Shown piece by piece: positions 61,064-64,000 of a stretch of DNA of 64,000 nucleotides. The DNA comes from Brevibacterium album DSM 18261. GTDB taxonomy: Bacteria; Actinomycetota; Actinomycetes; Actinomycetales; Brevibacteriaceae. The notes under the pieces are model-generated. The model was not told the origin of the DNA and did no database searches. It was given only the letters and a program-made list of their open reading frames with translations. Where the stretch lies: assembly GCF_000426445.1 (NCBI RefSeq), contig NZ_AUFJ01000010.1, positions 558,001 to 622,000 on the forward strand, in the 5' to 3' direction. Every line of letters begins with the position of its first letter. The first letter of the stretch is position 1. A program made the translations under genes and the position numbers.

Positions 61064-62289
61064 GCCCGCACCTCCTCGAGCAGGGTGAGATAGTCCTCGA
61101 CCGCACGCTGCGGGGAGGCGTGCTCGCGCAGCCACTGGCGCGGCCTCCCGTCCACCGCCGTGGAACGGGGATCATCGCGCAGCCGCACGAGGAGGCCGGC
61201 GAGGCCGTCCTCGTCACCGGGCGCACTCACGTGGCCGCCGTGCGCACCGCGGATGATCTCTGCGGCCTCTCCCGCGCAGACGCCCGTCACGTGCAGACCG
61301 CGCGCCATGAGGTTCACGAGCTTCGAGGGCACGGTCCGCTCGAAGGAGGGGACGTCCGCGAGGCTCACGAGGCCGGAGTCCGCCCAGTCCCAGTGCTCCT
61401 CCAGCGCAGGCCCCGTGGTCTGCGGCCGGAACCCGATGCGGTCCGTGAGCTGTCCCGCGAGAGCACGCAGCTCCGTCCACTGCGCCCCGGCGCCCACCAC
61501 CCGCAGCAGGACGCCCGACACGCGGGACACCGCCCTGATCGCGGTCTCGAGCCCCTGGGACCGGCCCACCGTGCCCACGTAGAGGAGCCGCAGCGGCTCC
61601 CCCGCCGCCCGCACGCGGACCACCGGGGCCGGTCCTGCCGTCTCCGCGGTGTTGCGGATCGTCTCGACCCGCCGCATGCCGCGGGCGCGCAGCTGCGCTG
61701 AGAACGACTCCGCGGTCGTGACCAGGGCATCGGCACGGCGCAGCGCGGAGTGGAAGAGCCCGGGGATCCAACGCCGTTCCGCGTCCTCGGCGAGCCGGCG
61801 CGGCAGGCGGCCGGCGGTCACGGAGTCCACCAGACGGTAGTCCGCGACGAGGTCCGGCCAGGCATCGCGGACCTCCGCCACGTGCGGTGCGCCCAGCATC
61901 CGGGCGATCCCCGCGGCCGCGAAAGGCATGGGCAGCCCGGGCGTGGTGGAGACGATGACATCCGGACGCGCCCGCCGCAGCCGCAGAGCGGCGAATGCCG
62001 CAGCCGCAGACGACAGCGTCTGGTCCGCCATCTGCCCCGGCATCGAACCGGACAGCGGCGCATACGGCACCCGCATGACCTGCTCGCCGCGCACGCCCGC
62101 CGACCACTCCCACGGCAGCTGCCGTGGTCCGCCGAGATCGCTTGCCCGCCTGTGCGGGTAGTGCGAGACCGGGGCGATCACGGCGACCTCGTGGCCCCGG
62201 GCCGTGAACCCGTCGACGAGGGACCGCCAGCGGCGCTGCGGCGCACCGATCTCCGGTTCGTAGTAGTGCGTGAGCAGCAGGATCCTCAT
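61060..62289 (-). CDS. GT4-family glycosyltransferase (WbuB-like)
   Basis: A 409-residue transferase starting MRILLLTHYYEPEIGAPQRR, the classical donor-binding N-terminus of WbuB/ManNAc-transferase-like GT4 enzymes. VSTTPGLPMPFAAAGIARML, HVAEVRDAWPDLVADYRLVD, RLLYVGTVGRSQGLETAI and SFERTVPSKLVNLMARGLHVTGV follow, the last being the nucleotide-sugar E-rich motif. It overlaps both neighbours by 4 bp (ATGA). In this cluster it probably adds the second sugar to the lipid-linked primer. Confidence 0.9.
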   Translation of the reverse strand: MRILLLTHYYEPEIGAPQRRWRSLVDGFTARGHEVAVIAPVSHYPHRRASDLGGPRQLPWEWSAGVRGEQVMRVPYAPLSGSMPGQMADQTLSSAAAAFAALRLRRARPDVIVSTTPGLPMPFAAAGIARMLGAPHVAEVRDAWPDLVADYRLVDSVTAGRLPRRLAEDAERRWIPGLFHSALRRADALVTTAESFSAQLRARGMRRVETIRNTAETAGPAPVVRVRAAGEPLRLLYVGTVGRSQGLETAIRAVSRVSGVLLRVVGAGAQWTELRALAGQLTDRIGFRPQTTGPALEEHWDWADSGLVSLADVPSFERTVPSKLVNLMARGLHVTGVCAGEAAEIIRGAHGGHVSAPGDEDGLAGLLVRLRDDPRSTAVDGRPRQWLREHASPQRAVEDYLTLLEEVRA

Positions 62290-63389
62290 GCGCGGCCTCC
62301 CGTCCGGGTGCGGAGGGCCTCGGCCGCCCGCGGGGCGAGCGCGTAGCAGGCCAGGACCGCCGCCCAGGTCAGCAGCACGGCGGGGAACCCGAGGGAGGCC
62401 GGCAGGAGGGGCACCAGGCCCACCGCGGCCAGGCAGAGGACGACGGCGCCGAGGTGGAGCACGGAGACCTGCTCGTGCTCCAGCTCGCCCGCGGCCCGCG
62501 TGCGCTGGTAGATGTGCGAGCGGTGGGCCGCGAAGATGTTCTCACCGCGGGCCAGCCGGACGCAGAGGGTCAGCAGGACGTCGAAGACGGGCACCACGAA
62601 CGGGGCGAGCGCCACGACTGCAGGCGCGCCTCCGGTCCAGACCAGCCAGCCCAGGACCGCGAGCCCGCCGCCCACCGCATAGCTGCCCACGTCTCCGAGG
62701 AAGGCGTCCGCGGGCGTGCGGTTGAGCGGCAGGAAGCCCGCCAGTGCGCCCGCCAGCACGATGGCGCCCGCGGCGGCCAGGGGCTGGCCCGCAAGGAGTC
62801 CCGCGCCGCCCAGCCACAGAGCCGCAATCGCGCCCCAGGCAGTGATGAGCGTGTTGAGGCCGTCCATGAAGTTCACCGCGTTGACGGCGAGCACGAGGCT
62901 CAGGGCGACGCTGAGCGCTCCGGCGAGGCCGAAGGGGATCCCCAGCATGCCGCCCGTCACGGTGAGGCACACCGCGAGGGCGGTGGAGAGCAGCACCTGC
63001 ACGATGAGGCGCCCGGCGGCGGAGAGCGAGTTGAAGTCGTCGATGAGGCCGATGAGGCCGAATCCGGCGGCGGCGAGCGGGGGCAGCACAGCAGTGAGCA
63101 CCGCCGTCGGCGGTGCCTCCGCGGCCGCGCCGAGGACGCTCAGGGCCCAGGGCGGATCACCGTAGAGCGCCCAGACCGCTGCCGAGGACACCGCGGCTCC
63201 GCCCAGCAGGACCGTGAGGACGACCGCCACCCCGCCGCCGCGCACCACCGGCGCATCGTGCGAGGAGCGCACGGTGGGATGGTCGAGCACACCGCGCCGG
63301 CGCAGCCACGGCAGCACGGCGAACCGGCTGAGGGCATAGGACGCGGCGGCGCACGCGCAGCACACCGCGATCAGCACGAGCGCCGTCAC
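62286..63389 (-). CDS. Undecaprenyl-phosphate sugar-1-phosphate transferase (WecA/TagO-like)
   Basis: A 367-residue polytopic membrane enzyme that starts polymer synthesis by moving GlcNAc-1-P (or similar) from UDP-sugar onto undecaprenyl phosphate. The acidic motifs GLIGLIDDFNSLS (Mg site), NAVNFMDGLNTL and FLGDVGSYAVGG, about eleven helices and an AHRSHIYQR motif match the MraY/WecA/TagO family. The GTG at 63389 overlaps the upstream stop (GTGA); the stop overlaps the next gene (ATGA). Confidence 0.93.
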   Translation of the reverse strand: MTALVLIAVCCACAAASYALSRFAVLPWLRRRGVLDHPTVRSSHDAPVVRGGGVAVVLTVLLGGAAVSSAAVWALYGDPPWALSVLGAAAEAPPTAVLTAVLPPLAAAGFGLIGLIDDFNSLSAAGRLIVQVLLSTALAVCLTVTGGMLGIPFGLAGALSVALSLVLAVNAVNFMDGLNTLITAWGAIAALWLGGAGLLAGQPLAAAGAIVLAGALAGFLPLNRTPADAFLGDVGSYAVGGGLAVLGWLVWTGGAPAVVALAPFVVPVFDVLLTLCVRLARGENIFAAHRSHIYQRTRAAGELEHEQVSVLHLGAVVLCLAAVGLVPLLPASLGFPAVLLTWAAVLACYALAPRAAEALRTRTGGRA

Positions 63390-64000
63390 AGGCTGCCGTC
63401 CTTCTGCGAACCGTCCAGGATGCGCGGCAGGGACAGCGGCGCGGTCGCAGGGCCCGCCGCCGCGCGCTCGGCGACGGCGGGGCCGCCCGTTGCACCCCGG
63501 CTCCCCGCGTCTGCCTCCGGGGACGGTGCGGCGATCATCCGCCGGAGCGCGGCCACGAGCTCCGCATCGCGCCGGTGGCCGGCCTGCCGTGCGCTCACGA
63601 CGAGTGCGCGGACCCCTGCGAGGGACACCGCCGCGATGGGCACCTGGGTGATGAGCGGATGCCGCGGACGCAGATCCTCCTCACCCGCGGCCAGCCGCGC
63701 TTCCTCGAGCTTCTCGCCGGCGCGCAGCCCGGTGTACTCGATCTCGATGTCATCGCGGCCGCTGAGGGCGATCACCCGGCGTGCCAGCGCCTCGATCGAC
63801 ACCGGCTCGCCCATGTCCAGCACGAGGGTCTCGCCGGCCCGGCCGATGGCGCCGGCCTGCATGACGAGTTCGCACGCCTCGTCCGCGGACATGAAGTAGC
63901 GCCGCACTTCCGGGGCCGTCACCGTGAGGGGGCCTCCGGCCTGCGCCTGGGCGACGAAGGAGCCCAGCACGGAGCCGCGCGAGCCGAGCACGTTGCCGAA
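63386..64000 (-). CDS. CapD-like nucleotide-sugar epimerase/dehydratase, C-terminal part
   Basis: The visible 204 residues are the end of a polysaccharide biosynthesis protein of the CapD/FlaA1-like short-chain dehydrogenase family; the start lies beyond the right edge. FGNVLGSRGSVLGSFVAQ, a VTAPEVRRYFMSADEACELV and VLDMGEPVSIEALARRVI with YTGLRAGEKLEEARL are standard C-terminal landmarks. It probably makes a UDP-sugar (for example UDP-QuiNAc-type or epimerised GlcNAc) for the polymer. The last ~55 residues are Ala/Gly-rich. Confidence 0.88.
   Translation of the reverse strand, partial: FGNVLGSRGSVLGSFVAQAQAGGPLTVTAPEVRRYFMSADEACELVMQAGAIGRAGETLVLDMGEPVSIEALARRVIALSGRDDIEIEYTGLRAGEKLEEARLAAGEEDLRPRHPLITQVPIAAVSLAGVRALVVSARQAGHRRDAELVAALRRMIAAPSPEADAGSRGATGGPAVAERAAAGPATAPLSLPRILDGSQKDGSL

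Overview
The window is high-GC bacterial DNA with dense, short-spaced genes and many GTG starts and ATGA/GTGA stop-start overlaps. Several families point to Actinomycetota: a monomeric NADP isocitrate dehydrogenase, a fragment of a mycothiol-dependent maleylpyruvate-isomerase-like protein, an actinobacterial HhH-GPD protein, and genes that look leaderless. The mix, including an LPXTG-anchored nucleotidase and a ManNAcA-type wall-polymer cluster, best fits a member of the Micrococcales. The genus cannot be fixed from the sequence alone. No rRNA, tRNA, CRISPR array, insertion sequence or prophage was seen.

Layout. 0-3.3 kb: start of tdk, divergent from icd, then a small LapA-like membrane protein. 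3.6-8.7 kb: a minus-strand operon (MtnA-like isomerase, CNT nucleoside transporter, purine nucleoside phosphorylase, class II aldolase) with a divergent GntR regulator. It reads as a complete route from imported nucleosides to DHAP and is the most interesting metabolic unit here. 8.8-20.7 kb: ZIP transporter, two flavoproteins, a secreted HNH endonuclease, an AAA+ ATPase, a diacylglycerol-kinase-like lipid kinase, an azoreductase and a cell-wall 5'-nucleotidase. 20.8-22.4 kb: a small eroded stretch with an N-truncated gene and a Phd/PIN toxin-antitoxin pair. 22.5-25.1 kb: a luciferase-like monooxygenase and a sugar porter. 25.3-32.8 kb: two divergent solute:sodium symporter operons, one of which carries its own LytTR-type two-component system. 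32.8-33.5 kb: a VapBC module bracketed by two near-identical palindromes. 33.6-42.3 kb: repair, stress, cold-shock, desaturase, PPK2 and LCP-family genes. 42.5-64 kb: a wall-polysaccharide locus (WecC, several glycosyltransferases including a 1,501-residue multidomain one, an asparagine-synthase-like protein, an alpha/beta hydrolase, WecB, an ABC exporter, a WecA/TagO-type initiating transferase and a CapD-like enzyme cut by the window end).

How the parts may work together. The wall-anchored nucleotidase can release nucleosides outside the cell. The CNT transporter imports them, and the PNP/isomerase/aldolase set could convert the ribose to DHAP and glycolaldehyde under GntR control. WecB and WecC make UDP-ManNAcA for a polymer that starts on undecaprenyl phosphate, is extended by the glycosyltransferases, exported by the ABC pair and probably attached by an LCP enzyme. 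This resembles the ManNAcA-containing teichuronic acid known from Micrococcus luteus.

A second theme is structural. Several 40-65 bp near-perfect palindromes recur in pairs (5.3/14.5 kb, 25.2/26.4 kb, 32.8/33.5 kb), and one lies inside a coding sequence (17.5 kb). Unrelated proteins also carry Ala/Gly/Pro-rich insertions. All similarity statements are from reading the translated sequence; no database search was run.
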